Shown here: one piece after another, positions 62,501 through 64,000 of the stretch
Layout of the letters: each line of letters begins with the position of its first letter
Position numbering within the stretch: the first letter of the stretch is position 1
Source: Macropodus opercularis
Lineage: Eukaryota > Chordata > Actinopteri > Anabantiformes > Osphronemidae
Assembly (NCBI GenBank): GCA_030770545.1
Contig: CM061097.1
Coordinates: 20,540,501 to 20,604,500 of the forward strand
Direction of reading: 5' to 3'
DNA length: 64,000 bases
Notes under the pieces: generated by a model
Told to the model about the DNA's origin: nothing
Databases searched by the model: none
Seen by the model: only the letters and a program-made list of their open reading frames with translations
Made by a program: the position numbers and the translations under genes

Positions 62501-63466
62501 ACTTTAGTAAGTATCAACCTGAAGATATTCTTTCACAATCTTCAGGTTGTGGCAGTAAGTCTTAATTGTGTGTGTGTGTGTGTGTGTGTGTGTCCTGTCC
62601 AGTAGCTTAGCATGCAGCATGTGCTGGGATGAAAACTTATTGTGATGCACAGTTTTGCTTTTCAGGAAGAGTATTATTATTATCCTTAATATTTTTGACA
62701 TTGTCACTGTAACTGGCTGCAAAAGATAAGATAAACCGATGCAGAAAGGAAACATCCAGTCAGTTAGAGTCATACAAATAAGTTGGGTAAACTGTGGATC
62801 CCCAGCTACTAAGATTTCACTGTACCAGAAACACAGTGTCATGTATCAGTATTGATACCGAGCACTAAATAATTTAGCCTAATGAAACAGAGACAACACT
62901 GCCGCCTCAGGAGACTAGCTTTTTGTGATGATCACAGTACCATTGTGAGCATCAATGAACCAAGCTTTTCTGTAGACATGGATATTTTATACACATGGAT
63001 TATAATCAAGCAAAACCCTACTAATATAACTGAGGGTACTGTCTATAGATTAATGTGAACAGCCAGAAACAAAGCTATCCGTGCTGTTCAGCTCAGGAAA
63101 TGGTCAAACCAACAACTGCTTACATCAACATTGATCAGTATTAATCACCCTGCTTTCGAAGCATTACATACACATAACGTAATACTACGTTATTAGCACC
63201 ACGTCCCAGTGAAACATGGGAAGCTCTGTACTGTCTTAAAATTATACAAATGCAATTAAATATGTAAATAACTCAGCTAAAAACATTTCAAATCACTAAC
63301 TCTATGAAGGGTCATGGTGATTCCTCAGTTGACTTACAAAGTCATCCCCAGAGTCTGCTCCCACTGAGGTAATGGATTCCTTGCTGATGGTGCGTGGTAT
63401 GCGAACGCCAGTCCGAGGAGCTACGGCTGCCTCCTCTGCAATCTTCTTTTTCAACTTTGCAAACAT
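52774..63466 (-). CDS. golga1: golgin A1 (golgin-97), complete, 23 coding exons
   Basis: Long coiled-coil tether of the trans-Golgi network, recruited by Arl1 through its GRIP domain; captures endosome-derived carriers. Coding exons in gene order: 63338-63466, 62365-62455, 61296-61370, 59813-59910, 59705-59737, 59445-59573, 59130-59299, 58555-58666, 58386-58469, 58155-58280, 57816-57911, 57639-57734, 57357-57452, 56798-56935, 56571-56645, 56165-56254, 55572-55674, 55204-55364, 54162-54320, 53876-53935, 53310-53534, 53135-53221, 52774-52854. All borders are GT..AG and every phase fits; the product is about 837 residues against 767 in human. The start (MFAKLKKKIAEEAAVA) and end (MSWFGSKPSPKG ... 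HWS) match human closely; the middle is heptad-rich and diverged. No break is seen. Confidence 0.96.
58941..59113 (+). repeat. teleost retroposon-like tail in golga1 intron 7
   Basis: The sequence aaggctgcttctgctggagg, tttctttcgttttccttaccactgctg, later gtaaagtgcagtaagataac and tggctctatataaataaactcaactgaa, has the piece order of a fish repeat family whose tails also appear at 8.2 and 47.75 kb. It lies antisense in the gene, between exons 7 and 8. Confidence 0.6.
59705..63466 (-). CDS. golga1: golga1 N-terminal exons 1-5
   Basis: Exon 1 encodes a basic, amphipathic start with MFAKLKKKIAEE and a Ser-rich tail (SKESITSVGADSGDDF). Exons 2-4 follow human golgin-97 almost residue by residue (SDGSSSRDDLPAQLLRRNDQ, YAEQLRIMQKTKDKLEIALE, KLQEQNESHQASRAKMAEGM). 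Exon 5 is a tiny 33-base exon (EWMEKMAGVEK) also matched in human (EWSEKMDQLEK). The N-terminus of golgin-97 is known to capture vesicles through TBC1D23, so its strong conservation here fits. Confidence 0.94.
59911..61295 (-). other. golga1: golga1 intron 3
   Basis: AT-rich intron between exons 3 and 4. It contains a 138-codon minus-strand open frame (60835-61251) with a hydrophobic, Phe/Leu/Cys-rich product and no known resemblance. I treat that frame as chance. No repeat is obvious. Confidence 0.5.
61371..62364 (-). other. golga1: golga1 intron 2
   Basis: No gene or clear repeat seen. The 80-codon frame at 61267-61509 is simply exon 3 read back into the intron. Confidence 0.6.
62567..62593. 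repeat. (TG)n microsatellite
   Basis: About thirteen TG units in golga1 intron 1. Confidence 0.95.
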
Positions 63467-64000
63467 GTCTGTCCTTTCAGTAGCTCTTCTCTATGTGCTT
63501 GGTACCGTTTTCAAATATTAAGTTACTTCACATAATGAGTTTATGGCTCTATGTTGCCAGGGTTGAATAGAGCCACGTTATGTAGTAACACTTAAACATG
63601 CGCACTGTCAACTCCATTGTGTTGCATCTGCAAGACAGGGAGAGAGAGAGTTATTAAAATTCTAACATGGGTTACTCGACAGTCGTATGCAGCGTTGTTC
63701 AAATAACAATGGCCTTGCTATTTGGTATGAAGCATACAGGGTGAGGTTTTTGACATATACGGTAAATGACACCTTCTTGTTTGACTAGGCATACAGGTAG
63801 CTGTAGGTAGATGCTAGCGGAGACTAACTACAGATTGTTGAAGAAAGGAGACTAAAATTAAGAACTGAATCAGTAAGTAATTAAGTAAGTAATAAGTTTC
63901 TGGCAGTTGTCCAACACTGTGAGATAATGTTACACAAAGCAGATGAGACCCTACTGAATGTATAATATACAAGAAATATTACAGATGTAAATGTCTCAGT
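63467..64000 (-). promoter_or_regulatory. golga1: golga1 5' untranslated region and upstream DNA
   Basis: The sequence before the ATG (minus strand, ctgaaaggacagacATG) continues into AT-rich DNA without a CpG island. A non-coding first exon separated by an intron is therefore likely, with the true promoter beyond the window. No start site can be placed. Confidence 0.35.

Overview
The window looks like nuclear DNA of a ray-finned (teleost, probably percomorph) fish. The genes are intron-rich, with consensus GT..AG junctions. The coding parts match vertebrate families by my recollection of the human proteins. The non-coding part is full of teleost-style Tc1/mariner remnants, tRNA-like SINEs and pentanucleotide arrays. 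The gene order nr6a1 (minus) / olfml2a (plus) / rpl35 (minus) / golga1 (minus) is the order of human 9q33.3, so this is a conserved syntenic block. All identifications rest on reading the sequence, with no database search.

Layout. 1-9.0 kb: upstream and intergenic DNA with a strong CpG island at 4.3-5.35 kb, holding a probable first coding exon of nr6a1 (minus strand, divergent from olfml2a) and an inserted SINE. 9.48-26.64 kb: complete olfml2a in eight coding exons (about 643 residues). Its introns hold a decayed Tc1 copy with a SINE nested in it, a second Tc1 copy with long terminal inverted repeats, and a diverged direct duplication. 26.6-41.3 kb: almost 15 kb with no gene I can recognise, containing microsatellites and SINE fragments. 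41.36-46.60 kb: the 3' part of a plus-strand multi-exon gene I cannot identify; seven of its eight proposed exons are linked by compatible splice phases and the last ends in a stop. One of its introns carries a pentanucleotide array of about 1 kb. 48.3-49.85 kb: complete rpl35 in four exons, the first holding only the ATG, with a 5'-TOP motif. 52.77-63.47 kb: complete golga1 (golgin-97), 23 coding exons and about 837 residues, ending in a GRIP domain. 63.47-64 kb: golga1 5' region.

The genes do not form a pathway. olfml2a encodes a secreted olfactomedin-domain glycoprotein, rpl35 a ribosomal protein, golga1 a trans-Golgi tether and nr6a1 an orphan nuclear receptor. I recall WDR38 and ARPC5L lying in the human interval between OLFML2A and GOLGA1; I do not see either here, while the unidentified gene lies where WDR38 would be expected. 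I found no convincing new biological system; the unidentified gene is the best candidate for something undescribed.
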